Below, one piece after another: positions 53,531 to 64,000 of a stretch of 64,000 bases of DNA. Made by a program: the position numbers and the translations under genes. Positions within the stretch are counted from its first letter, which is position 1, and every line of letters starts with the position of its first letter. The DNA is from Hybos culiciformis (lineage: Eukaryota; Arthropoda; Insecta; Diptera; Hybotidae): the NCBI GenBank assembly GCA_964007475.1, contig OZ023273.1, positions 136,125,308 through 136,189,307 of the forward strand, read 5' to 3'. The notes beneath the pieces are model-generated. The model was given only the letters and a program-made list of their open reading frames with translations, searched no databases and was not told the origin of the DNA.

Positions 53531-55640
53531 TGAGCGTGTTAAAGAAACGATTGAAGAACCAACTCGTCTCTGTGTACTTGAATTTTGTGGTCTCAATTTT
53601 GTTGTTTCAACTATAAGATTTTTATTTCGATTATGACTTTGTTGTTACATGTTTTAAAGATATCTATCTCCAATTTTGGGCAACGACAATGTTTTCCTAA
53701 ATTTTTGACAAATGAATTCTCCTTTCAGTTAATTGAACTTGAAGCACCTTTTTACTTATTCGAAAAAAATGTTTCCATCAAGAATATAAATTATACGTAA
53801 ATGTATTTTATTTAAATTTTGAATAGCTGTTATTCAATTACAGAATATGGTATAGAAATTTTTCTCTGAAAAACTGCTGAATTTAACTTACATACATATA
53901 TTAATATGAAAATTTTGTTTAATGCAAAAGTTCCGGCTTTTTTTTAATTAAGGGTGGAATATTCATTTATTCAATTAAATTCAGTATATACATCTACTAG
54001 GATATTTATTTAATTTTTTAACAATTTATAATAATAAGTATAATAATATATAATCTTAGTTAAAAATAAATATATTTTATGTATAGATGTAATTTTGAAA
54101 TGATTGAGTTAAATTGTTTTCCATAAAAAAGATTTTATTTACGTGTTCATATGTTTTCTTAAAGTCATTGAAAATGAAATAAATGTAAATTATAATATCA
54201 TATAGTAGTAACAAGAAATTTACAAATAAAAAGTAATATTTTCGCAAATTACTAGAAAACAAGTAAATTAATTTATCGACAGTCCAGTCGTAAAAATTGT
54301 ACAAAACATTTTTTAAAGAATGGCTAAAACTGTTAACTTTTTTACACTGAAAAGTATGAAAAAATTATATGATCTATATGTCTATTGTCTATTGTCGAAA
54401 ATTGCATTAATAAATATTATCTGTATTTTGAAGACTTTAGTTAAAAGTAAAAAAAAAAGATTTCCAATTTAATTATTTTTTTTTGCAATCAATCTTAGAA
54501 CTGACATTTATAACTTTATTTAAACTTGATATAATTTTCAACAGTGCAGTGTCTTGTTGTTTTTTTTTTGCAACAGACAAATTTTTACATCTTTTATCTT
54601 CAATTTATTTTTATTATATAGAAAAAAAATGAAATATTTTTCTTTTTTTATATTTAAAAATAAAAACTTTTTAGTTGTTAATTAACCACAAAATTCGAAT
54701 TAATGAACTCATTTAACAAATTACAAATATTATTATTATTGTCATTATTATTAGTATTATTATTATTATTAATATTATTATATTTTGTTCAAAACTTTAT
54801 AACTATTTTTCTTGTGGTTTTAAATAATTGTCAAAATCAATCAAGTGATTAGTTGTGTTTATAGGTATTTTAACACCTGTCTTCTCTAATTACTTATAAA
54901 CTTATAATTTTTGTAAATAATATATAAAAATATAAGTTCTTTGAACTTTTATTATTATATTATTATTAGATTTTGTAATCTAAAATAAATATTAAATACA
55001 AAATAAAGAAAAATATAGCATAACATTATTAATGAGAAAAATTTTGAAATATTAACATTATTTTTTTTTTCTTTAATTTTGCGCTTAATTTAATTTTCAC
55101 AATATAACTTACCTAGTCCCTTTCTTTTTGGACTAAAAATGTTTTAAAAACAAAAGACAGAAAAATAAAAATATTTTATGATAATTTGATATATAAATAA
55201 ATCATTCAAATTGAATTTTATTTTTAGTTCATAGTTAAAGTCAATAAAATTAACACTTCTTTAGGCAATTAATAAAATAAAGAAAAAACAATTTTTAAAT
55301 AAAATTGAAAAGTTTCTGAAATTAAAAAAAATTTGTTTATATTTGATGGACGTTTAGAAATTCTATAGGCGCAATAAATACAAAAGTAAATAAAAAAATA
55401 TTATGTTAATAAAAATTTTTGATTATAAGACGTGTAAAAGAAATTTGGTTTTTGACATTTTTGTGATGAGATTAATATTGCTTCAATATTCTTATTGTTA
55501 ATTGAACTAAATTTCTGCTTCAGTGTAAAATATCTTTCAAAAGCATCCTCACATCTTGGCCAAAAATTTCTGCTTTTACTTAGGGCATATATTTTATCAC
55601 TTTCTTTAATAATGTAATAATTATTTTTTCTCATTAATTC
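53531..55640. other. AT-rich stretch upstream of the His-rich gene
   Basis: Should contain, or lie within an intron below, the first (untranslated) exon and promoter of the gene at 55665, but I could not identify either. Holds an ATT-type microsatellite at 54728-54782. A minus-strand open frame at 55401-55664 has fairly mixed composition but begins only at a non-ATG codon abutting the gene, and is not claimed as a gene. Confidence 0.4.
54728..54782. repeat. (ATT)n microsatellite, interrupted
   Basis: About 55 bases of ATT units with GTC, AGT and AAT interruptions. Confidence 0.9.
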
Positions 55641-55644
55641 CAGG
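55641..55644 (+). other. predicted splice acceptor before the His-rich CDS
   Basis: The sequence TTTTTTCTCATTAATTCCAG just before GTACCC has a pyrimidine-rich tract and a CAG, about 20 bases before the start codon. It suggests that an intron interrupts the 5' untranslated region and that the whole protein is encoded in the second or a later exon. Position good to one base. Confidence 0.5.
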
Positions 55645-55664
55645 TACCCATAACGATATACCAA

Positions 55665-56402
55665 ATGATTTTGAAATCAAAATGGCTTTTAATAATAAGT
55701 GCGGTATTTTACCTCACTTTAGTAGCAGGACGACAACTGTATTCCGATGATATGGAAACAGCTGCAAGCCATCATCATAAACAACACGAAGAAGGTCATA
55801 AGCATGAGCATCACGAAGAGCATCATGGTAAGAAAGGTGAGAAAGGTGAAAAAGGCGAGCACGGTGAGCATCATCACAAGAAAGGTGAGAAGGGTCATCA
55901 TGACAAAGAAGAAAAGAAAGGACATCATGAGCACGAACATGGGCATAAAAAAGGACATCATGACGAGGGTGGTCATCATGAACATCAGAAAAAAGGTAAA
56001 AAAGGTGAAAAAGGTCACAAATTTGAAGAACATGGTCATTTCAACAAAGGTCATCATACCAAAGGCAAACATGAAATACATAAATTAGATGAAGACAAAA
56101 AGGAAAAACATTATTACGATGAGGATCATGATGAGGGTTTCCATGAGGATCACGGAGGTCATGAAGAAGAGAAAAAGCATAAAAAAGGTGGTCATGATAA
56201 AAAAGGACATAAAAAACATGGTGAACATCATGATCATCATGGTAAAAAAGGGCATGAGAAGAAAGGTGGAAAACATCATGAGCACAAGGGCCATAAAGAG
56301 GAAAAAGAAAAGAAAGATCATCATCATCACGAAGAAGAGCATGGCAAAAAGGGTGGAAGCAAACATAAAGATAAGTGGCATCATAAAAAAGGTCATCATT
56401 AG
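55665..56402 (+). CDS. Secreted His/Lys/Gly-rich protein, DUF4779-like
   Basis: An intact 245-residue frame with ATG start and TAG stop. Residues 1-22 form a classic signal peptide: a basic start (MILKSK), a hydrophobic core (WLLIISAVFYLTLVAG), likely cut after Gly22. The mature part is extremely polar: about 60 His by my count, with similar numbers of Lys and many Gly and Glu. It has no Cys and no further membrane segment. KKG, GEKG and GHH motifs recur throughout, in imperfect repeats. A less repetitive core at about residues 139-165 (IHKLDEDKKEKHYYDEDHDE, then a Gly-His-rich stretch) resembles what I recall of the insect DUF4779 family (Pfam PF16009), whose members are secreted and His-rich. 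The molecular role is not established; metal or calcium binding and extracellular matrix or cuticle association are inferences from composition. Antisense frames at 55719-56081 and 56085-56408 are shadows of the biased codons. Confidence 0.85.
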   Translation: MILKSKWLLIISAVFYLTLVAGRQLYSDDMETAASHHHKQHEEGHKHEHHEEHHGKKGEKGEKGEHGEHHHKKGEKGHHDKEEKKGHHEHEHGHKKGHHDEGGHHEHQKKGKKGEKGHKFEEHGHFNKGHHTKGKHEIHKLDEDKKEKHYYDEDHDEGFHEDHGGHEEEKKHKKGGHDKKGHKKHGEHHDHHGKKGHEKKGGKHHEHKGHKEEKEKKDHHHHEEEHGKKGGSKHKDKWHHKKGHH

Positions 56403-56496
56403 AAGCAATGAAAAACGATCAATTATGAAATAATTTGACTGCTAATATTAATATTTAAATTGTATAATATTGTATAAAATGTATATGTTATTTGAA

Positions 56497-56502
56497 AATA
56501 AA
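56497..56502 (+). promoter_or_regulatory. polyadenylation signal AATAAA
   Basis: Canonical hexamer about 95 bases past the stop of the His-rich gene, followed by a TTTTGTGATATTTTG stretch that could serve as the downstream U/GU-rich element. Fits a short 3' untranslated region. Confidence 0.65.
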
Positions 56503-57143
56503 ATTTAGATTTTGTGATATTTTGACACAATTTCGTGAATATAAGTATTAATTAAACATTATTCATTTAAAATTTGAGACGTAACTCAATCCAATGTTAA
56601 GTTTTTTGCTTTCATTCAAGTTTAAGCCTGAAAAATAAGAAACCAACCGCAAGCACAATGATATTATGAAAAGAATATTATAAAAACAACTAAATTTTAT
56701 ATAACAACTCATCTCATAAAATTTTCAGTAGCACTAAAACTCAATTAAAATAGATCATTCTTCAAATATTTCTCATTTTATATTTTTATATTATCTATAA
56801 TATTTTTAATATAGCTTTAATTGCTCCATTTTATATTAATCAAGGCAATTTATTACACCCTTTCAATTATTCACTTAACTTTTTATGATAAAATTCATCA
56901 CATAAGAACCATTAAAATAACAATTTATGGTAATTTTTAATAAAAAAAAAAATCCTAAAATTTATCTCTTTTTTATCTTTTTTGAATCGGTTATTAAAGA
57001 CGTTTCAATTAAAACAAAATTTATATTTCAATGATAAAATAGAACATAAGCCTATAATTTTCTGTGAGATAATGATGAGTTAATGAGCAAGTCATAGGAT
57101 TTTCATAAAATAAATTTAAAAAGAAAAACAAAATTTCAACACA
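56503..57143. other. AT-rich non-coding stretch
   Basis: I see no gene or clear repeat here. Confidence 0.5.
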
Positions 57144-57259
57144 TTTGAGTTAAAAAATTTTACTCAATACATTGAAAGTATTGTCATAATTTTTTAGTTT
57201 TTTAGAAAAAAATTTACTTGTATGAATTCTGTCCCTCTTATAAATATTATTACTCAATG
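57144..57259. mobile_element. MITE family A, truncated copy
   Basis: Matches the right-hand part of the element at 18014-18218. Shared blocks are ACATTGAAARTATTGTCATM and the full right terminal repeat (ATTTACTTGTATGAATTCTG, then CCTCTTATAAATATTATTAC, then TCAATG). Here the terminal repeat reads TGTCCCTC, matching the left arm of the other copy exactly where that copy's right arm has changed. The left terminal repeat is missing, so this is a 5'-truncated or rearranged copy. Confidence 0.8.
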
Positions 57260-58993
57260 GTTTAACATATAGGTAAAAGCACTACGATACGATTCTCATC
57301 TCGAATGACAGCAATATTGTAGTTAATGTTGAACGATCACCCTTGTATGAAACGATCTAAAAGATAACATACAGTCTTATGTTGTAAAAGGCATTTTCAC
57401 AGTATGTACATATAATTATATATATTTTTTTTTTGTTTTTGAAAATGAGAAAAGTTTTCATTTTCTCTATCTAGCAATTCCTGTTGAAAATAATAAAAAT
57501 CACATAAATCAGCGTATAAAGTACTTCAATTTTATTCCTTTTCTCTCTTTGTTTTTAATATTCGATTTAATTATAAAGACAATAAGCCCTTTCGTATCTT
57601 TGTTTATTCCTTTTTTTTTTTTTTTTTTTTTGGTTGGCATGCCTTGCCATAATCAGAAAGATTTAGGGAAAATAAAAAAAAAAATAATTTTTTTAATGAA
57701 ATAGCAAAATATATATGGTTTTTTTTTTTGTTTTTAATTTAAAGGCCAAAATTATGAAAACCCTTTCGTTATGAATTTTCTTTTATTATTATTTGAAAAT
57801 CAATTTTAATTGAATTAAATTATAGACTTAATTTGTTTCATTTTTCATGAAAAGTTTTCTATTATGTATATATGATCATAATAATATAATGTAGGAAATT
57901 TTAATTACTCGTAATTCCCTAAATGCATTTAAAATATAAATAATATTACTATGATGTATCCATATTTTGTTGTCTTGAATAAAAAGTGAAGAAATAAGTT
58001 TAAAAAAAAATTGAGACAGTAAAGATGATACTTATAAGAACTCATTTGAATGCATAACAATGTTTTAGACAAATTTTATTGATTTCACCATAATCTAAAG
58101 TTGTTATTTGGTTAAATTGTAAAATTTCTTTTATAGTTGAAAAATCTGAGCCAATTGGTTTCCATTTAAAGTTCTTTTCTTGACTGCTGATCAATACTTA
58201 AAATTGTGTCTAATAAAAAAGATAACTAACTCCTGTCATCGCCAGTGATTCAATCGGATTGAAATGAAAAGTGAATATTCAATGCATCATCGAAAATGAT
58301 TCGACGAGTTTTTTTTTTCTCATTTTTGGCTTTTCTGCCAATTTTTTCTCCCTAATAGAAAATTTTCTCCAGTTTATCATTAATGCATTTTGAAAAGGAA
58401 CTCAATTTTTGTTAAGACGTTCACTCCTGATGAATCATCGCAGTGAACGAAAAGTTGAACCTGAACATGAAAATTGAGCACTTAAATGCTTCTTTTGACA
58501 TAGCATAATAATCTTTTATTTTTCAATGAATAGAAGCAATATACACAAACATTAATGGCATTAATACAGTAGGTATAATTATCTTTCAGAAATATATAAA
58601 ATTATTAAATAATTTCATTATCCCTATTTATTTTCAAAATCATAAATTTTACTGCTTTAATTATACATAACTCTTTCTTATTTAATTAAGAGTACTTATT
58701 TTTGCTTTATTTTTATGTCTCATATCCGAATAGCTTTCAAAATTTCTAAACAGAAGTACCTATATATAGTCTCATTTTTATGAGAAGATGGGCACCAAAA
58801 AATATAATCTATTTTTGAGTCAAACACCAATAAAAAACATCATTTTATTTATACTCGTCGTTGAGCAAATTGTGAAAAAATATCCTTTGAATTTTCATCT
58901 GCTAGTGTCATAATGAAATGAATGAAAAAAAAAATTATAATGAAAAGCCATACATAACATAATATAATTGTACATAATGTATAAATAAATGTA
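57260..58993. other. AT-rich non-coding stretch
   Basis: No supportable gene. Includes a long T-run near 57608-57630 and a less AT-rich patch at 58220-58480. That patch has a hairpin, CGTTCACT / AGTGAACG with arms at 58419-58450, and repeated ATCATCG motifs. Its nature is unclear. Confidence 0.5.
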
Positions 58994-59202
58994 CATATCG
59001 CCGATTTAAAGGTAAAATTTATTAAGTACGCATTTACGAGAATTCAGTATTTACGGCTATTAATGGAATTAACCATGGTACATGTGTATATTTGAGTGCG
59101 TGAAATCTTTAAGGAGCTTCAGCGATACTAAATAAATAAATAAAAAAAACAAATGTGATCAAAAGTGTATTTATTGAATTTTACCTTTAGACCGACGATA
59201 TG
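58994..59202. mobile_element. MITE family C
   Basis: A 209-bp element. The left end reads CATATCGCCGATTTAAAGG then TAAAATTTATTAAGTAC. The right end, reverse complemented, reads CATATCGTCGGTCTAAAGG then TAAAATTCAATAAATAC, so arms of about 36 bases match with several substitutions. The interior has TTACGAGAATTC, CCATGG and an (ATAA)n stretch, with no coding frame. Flanks have no certain target duplication. Confidence 0.7.
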
Positions 59203-59444
59203 GTGTATGCACAAATATTTGTCCTTTATTTTTAATCAAAGCCAATTATTTTGAAAAGGAATATCGCTGGAAAGGATTTATGCCTCAATACAAAAGAATT
59301 CTAAGAAAAAAATATATGTATAATAATTAACTGTGTTTCACACTTTTTTTTTTTTTCATAATCAAATTATGTCGTCTACGATATTAAGAGCCCTCCATGT
59401 GAAATTCTGTTTTCTATTTTTGCAGTTTTTTTGTTTTTATTTTA
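59203..59444. other. AT-rich spacer between two elements
   Basis: About 240 bases between the family C element and the inverted dimer; nothing recognised. Confidence 0.4.
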
Positions 59445-59994
59445 TAACTTCGCTACACTTCAGGTTAGCAACCATGAATTTCTTGGTTTGAAAGTAGGTT
59501 GGCGAATGGGGTGACACACTTATAAAAGATGGTTTGGTTTGAAATTAAAATAAAAAATTCTTTGTAAAATTAAAAAAAAATTCTTTGTAAAATAAAATTT
59601 TATTTTTTCGTAATTTAAAAAAAAAAAATGAATTTTTTTAATTTAAAGAAAAAATGGAAAATAAAAATAATATTATTTTTTTTTTTAAAAATATTTTAAT
59701 TTATTTTCTTTTTTGACAACCTACAATTTATTATTATTTTTTTTATATCGAAGCATTTTAAAGTATGATTTTTTCTGTAAATTTTCTGCAAATTGACAGG
59801 TTATACCTTTTTTTTTTTGAAATGCAATAAAACTATGTAGTAAAATTTCTAGGTTTGTGTCGAACCGACTTTCAAACCATGAAAAAAAAAAAAAAAATTT
59901 TATATGGCAAACCAAGTACCAAACACAGAACGAACCTATTTTTTTCTGCAAAACACGGAATTCTGTGTTTGTAACCTGAAGTGTAGCGAAGTTA
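59445..59994 (+). mobile_element. MITE family D, left half of inverted dimer
   Basis: A 550-bp element with its own 23-base inverted ends. AACTTCGCTACACTTCAGGT lies at 59446-59465, and its reverse complement ACCTGAAGTGTAGCGAAGTT at 59974-59993. TA flanks both ends. The inside carries homopolymer tracts and short GC-richer blocks such as GGTTGGCGAATGGGGTGACA and GGCAAACCAAGTACCAAACA. No transposase; the open frame at 59721-59951 (minus) is short and of low complexity in part. It is almost identical, in reverse, to 59995-60541. Confidence 0.85.
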
Positions 59995-60541
59995 TAACTT
60001 CGCTACACTTCAGGTTACAAACACAGAATTCCATGTTTTGCAGAAAAAAATGGGTTCGTTCTGTGTTTGTTACTTGGTTTGCCATATAAATTTTTTTTTT
60101 TTTTTTTCATGGTTTGAAAGTAGGTTCGACACAAACCTAGAAATTTTACTACATAGTTTTATTGCATTTCAAAAAAAAAAGGTATAACCTGTCAATTTAC
60201 AGAACATTTACAGAAAAAAACATACTTTAAAATGCTTCGATATAAAAAAAATAATAATAAATTGTAGGTTGTCAAAAAAGAAAATAAATTAAAATATTTT
60301 TAAAAAAAAATTGAATATTATTTTTATTTTCTATTTTTTCTTTAAATTAAAAAAATTCATTTTTTTTTTTTAAATTACGAAAAAATAAAATTTTATTTTA
60401 CAAAGAATTTTTTTTTAATTTTACAAAGAATTTTTTTTTAATTTCAAACCAAACCATCTTTTATAAGTGTGTCACCCCATTCGCCAACCTACTTTCAAAC
60501 CAAGAAATTCATGGTTGCTAACCTGAAGTGTAGCGAAGTTA
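59995..60541 (-). mobile_element. MITE family D, right half of inverted dimer
   Basis: The reverse-complement partner of 59445-59994, about 547 bp. The arms are nearly identical, but scattered substitutions exist. In the block around TATAACCTGTCAATTT the left arm's reverse complement has TTTGCAGAAAATT where this arm has TTTACAGAACATT, and poly-A/T tract lengths differ. The junction is GCGAAGTTATAACTTCGC at 59986-60003, that is two ends abutting as TA-TA. Both elements therefore share the centre of a 1.1-kb palindrome. Confidence 0.85.
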
Positions 60542-63500
60542 TTATTACAGAAAATAAACGGCCGTGAAAAATGCGACAAATATTTTACGAAAAATAGCTC
60601 TACCAGAAAATCACAAAACTATATTTGAATTTTATTTCTGTGCAGAAACTGTAATTTATCAAAAAAATTAAAAAATTCTTAGAAATAAATGAAATTAATT
60701 AAAAATTGTTTAGGAAATTAAAGAAATTCTAAATTTCACGTCACCAGCCCTGGAGAGTGGTATTTTAGCTTTATTTCTGCGTTTGAGATTTTTTATTATC
60801 TTTTTCCTTTACTTCAGAATCCAAGCAAATGTGTTCAAGTTTTTTAAAGGCTCATTTGGGCCTAAAAAACTTATAATTTAAAAAATCCGCCTCACCTACC
60901 CTGGAGCCAGTTATATACTCTCTAACATATCAAAAATTCACTTCAGTCTAGATTGTAGTAACCCTACAATCAAATCCAAACTAAGACCAATTTTTTGCAA
61001 TTTTTCATATTGAGGGCTATAAATAAATTTGCTAACATTCGTCCACACAAACCTTTTGGTCTCTGCACACATTGGTTTTCACATTTTTATTTTCGTAAAA
61101 GAAGTCCCCTTTTACACATTAAAGGGTCAAAAAACCCGCCGCGGGATTTGTGTCTTAGTGTTAAATAGCCACAACGCCCAAACAAATTGAATCTTACATT
61201 ACGAAATAAAATCTAAAAATAAGAAAATAATTTTAGATACTTTAGCACCACTTTCTAATTTAAGGGCTATCTCATTCGCACTTCGTCTCTGGTGCATAAT
61301 TATATATACTTTGAAGAAAAATCTTATTATGAAAATCAGAACAAATGAAAAACGTTTTTCTAACAAGATATTTATTATTTTTTATTACTTAGTAACAAAA
61401 AAATAAATAAATTGATAACTTTTACTTATAAATATTTATTTTGTTAAAAATTCTAGTTAAAAAATTTTTTTTTATTTTATTTTTATTGATATTTTCATTT
61501 TTTGTGCGGTTAAATGAAAAATATTGTTTGGTTGACAATTTTTATAATTTATTTTCTTATCAAAATATTTTTATCTATCATGGGTTTATATATATATATC
61601 TGATTTTGTTTTTGTTTTCATTTTGTGCAGTTTGAATATAATTTTTTTTTTGTACTTTTCTTTTTATAATATTTTTTTTAATATAAAAAATATTGAAAAA
61701 ATAATAATAATAATAATAAATACAAAAAATAACATTTAGTTTTTTTTTTTTCATACTTTTTTCCAATATAAAATGCAATAAATTACATTTCTGCTATTGA
61801 AAATTTTTATGAAACCAATAATTTTTGTATTTATTCGATACAAAAAGCAACCACAATAGCTGTAATGGACCAAAAAAAAAAAAAAATAATAACTAAAATA
61901 GTATCAAAATTATCCAGAAATATTGTATATACGGAAAAATTGTAAGAATATTTTGTTTTTTTATTTTTATTATTGTGAAGCGGATTATTATTTTTGCTAA
62001 AGTTTTCTATATGCATATATATAAAACTATAGTATGTAGTTCAGAGAGATTTTTTCTTCTGATTTTATGAAAAAAAAAAATAGAAAATGAAAATATGAAA
62101 AACTCAACTATGTTATTGCAAATATTGTATTTTCTTTTTTTTTTTATTCGTTTTGTTTGAATTTTTTTTTTTTTTTTTTTTGTTAGCAATTTTATGCGAT
62201 ATTTTAATCTTCAATGGAGAATGAAAAACATTTGCAATATTGTTATTATTAGCGGAAGTATAACAAAAAATGTTTTTTCTTTTTTTTTGCAATCTGTTTT
62301 TTTAAAATCGAAAATAAACAATATTGGAATAATAAAAAAAAATTATTACTAAGCCCAAGAGTAGTTTTCCGTATAATTGACTAAATTATGGAAAAATCGA
62401 GGAACCAAAATGTATTCGAGAACTGAAAGCTGGAAAACTATTATACAACTTAATTATATTTTTGTGAGATTTGAGAATTTTTTAAATAAAATATTAGAAA
62501 ACTTATTTATAAACTTTTCATTTATAAATTGCATATTTTTAGAAGAAAATAATTTTAATTTCATTCTATTGATAATTTAATTTATTTTATATTTATTCAA
62601 GATTTGCAAGAACTTCAACTATATAATATTATCTTATATAATTATTAATAATACCTTGCAGAATCAAAATGGTTAACTGAAGTTCACCTTCTAAAATGTG
62701 CATTGGAATATATTTTATGTATATAGGAACAAAAACCTCTGAAAATTTTATGATAAAAAAAATCAAAAACCAATTTTAACAATGATTTGAAATATTTGCG
62801 AGCCTTAGTACTGACATGAGCTTCGAGTCTTTTTGAATTTGCACAATTTTCTTAGTTGGAGGAACAGTGATATAGGTAGAAGGATAATGTGTTTTAACAT
62901 TCCTAGATATATAAATTATAGAGTTTCATTGTCTATTCAAGATACTACAATTATATAAAAAAATTTTGCCTTAAAAAAATTAAAATAAACATATTTAATT
63001 GATACCCACATTCTATAAATGATTTTCGACAGTAACTAAACATTTATTTCCTGATTTCATGAATTTTTCTATTTGCAACCCTTTTTACTTGATTATTTTG
63101 TTGTATTAAAATGAAAAACAACAATAATTGAAATGTGAAAATAATAAACACAGAAACTTAGTGAAGTGTTTAATTAAAATTGGCAATTCCAGGTGTTATA
63201 TTTGTTGTTTGTTTTTTTTTTTTTTTTTTTTGTTTTTCCCTTCTATTATTCTATTCGCCCATACAATATTTCACACTATTGTTTTATATTTTCTAATTTT
63301 CTTTAAATATAATAGTACCTACATATATATGTGTATAAACGTTAAGTTCTAAAGTAAACAACAATAGTGTTATTTCTTTTATCACAAGGAAAAAAGTTTT
63401 CCAGATTTTTTATTTTATTTATTAAAACGTCAAGAAGATTTATCTATCGTATCTATTCTCGTAAATTTATTGCCAACGCAGATTATTGCAGCCATTATCT

Positions 63501-64000
63501 AATTAACTAAGAAATAACTGACATATATCAAAATATATTCCATCCTTCTTGAAAAAAAAAAAAAAAAAACCATTTTGCAGTAATCAGAAACTGATTTTGA
63601 TAAATCTGATAATAGTAACTATTTTAAAATTCTTATGCTGTTCAAATAATTGAAGTAGATAAAACAAAAATATAGTAAAATTCAATTAAAAAAAAAACAA
63701 TAATTAATGCAATGAAAGTCAATTAAAGCACTCTCTATGCCAATTTATTATTTTAATAGTAAATATTGTACATATAGTAATATATTTAAATTAGAAATAC
63801 ATGTTTGTTATTTTACTTCTTATAAAATATTTCCTCTGCTAATTTATAGTTTCGTTAGATAATCCGCATGCTGAAAATGTCCAACAACTTAAAAAATTTG
63901 TCCGGAAAAACGCATAAAACAAATCTTACAATGGAGCAGAAATAAATTACTGGTATACAATTTAGTAAACCAAATATAATCTTAATTTATATTATATGAA
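60542..64000. other. AT-rich non-coding stretch to window end
   Basis: No supportable gene. The open frames at 61441-63352 are Phe/Lys/Asn/Tyr-rich noise. It contains AAT and T-run microsatellites near 61700-61725, 62160 and 63213-63230, besides the GC-richer relic at 60720-61200. Confidence 0.5.
60720..61200. other. GC-richer patch, possible repeat relic
   Basis: Less AT-rich than its surroundings, with motifs such as CCAGCCCTGGAG, ACCCTGGAGCCAG, TCATTTGGGCCTAA and AACCCGCCGCGGGATT (61131-61150). No open frame of useful length on either strand and no terminal repeats that I could pair. Probably a decayed transposon; family not recognised. Confidence 0.3.

Noticed and set aside
55401..55664. 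Minus-strand 87-codon frame abutting the His-rich gene
   Set aside because: Starts only at a non-ATG codon, overlaps the predicted acceptor region, and has no recognisable motif. Kept as unproven.
59445..60541. Assembly artefact as the explanation of the 1.1-kb palindrome
   Set aside because: The arms have several base differences and different tract lengths, and each side joins different flanking sequence. Not fully excluded without reads.

Overview
This is a very AT-rich (by eye roughly 75-80% A+T), gene-poor stretch of a eukaryotic nuclear genome, almost certainly an insect. The reasons are long poly-A and poly-T tracts, ATT/AAT/AT microsatellites, many short fold-back (MITE-like) elements, intron-style splice signals, and one confidently recognisable gene of an insect-associated type: a secreted His/Lys/Gly/Glu-rich protein resembling the DUF4779 family. 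I cannot name the order or species. There is no operon-like packing, no rRNA, no convincing tRNA and no CRISPR array.

Layout. 13-558: a GC-rich, multiply palindromic array of about 50-bp units that is itself a larger inverted repeat. 559-5888: AT-rich non-coding DNA. 5889-6291: a TA-flanked MITE. 7833-8251 (minus): an open, protein-like reading frame behind a good splice acceptor, probably a terminal exon or gene fragment of unknown family. 8262-18013: AT-rich DNA with one GC-richer island at 12635-12930. 18014-18680: two different inverted-repeat elements side by side. 18681-35944: AT-rich desert with degenerate repeat traces near 19.8, 23.7 and 26.2 kb. 35945-36140: a palindromic element followed by a 31-bp tandem repeat. 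41389-41770: a hAT-type non-autonomous element with a perfect 8-bp target duplication. 53356-53530: another fold-back element. 55665-56402 (plus): the His-rich secreted protein gene, with an upstream splice acceptor and a downstream AATAAA. 57144-57259: a second, truncated copy of the 18-kb element family. 58994-59202: another TIR element. 59445-60541: two nearly identical 550-bp TIR elements in inverted orientation, forming a 1.1-kb palindrome. 60542-64000: AT-rich DNA with a GC-richer relic at 60.7-61.2 kb.

How it fits together. The window reads as intergenic or long-intron DNA colonised by small non-autonomous DNA transposons. I found no transposase coding sequence, so all of them would have depended on enzymes encoded elsewhere. 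I did not find a strong case for a wholly new biological system. The most notable structures are the 1.1-kb inverted dimer at 59.4-60.5 kb and the nested palindromic array at the left edge. The genes show no evident functional link to each other. All sequence comparisons here were made by eye; coordinates of element ends may be off by a few bases.
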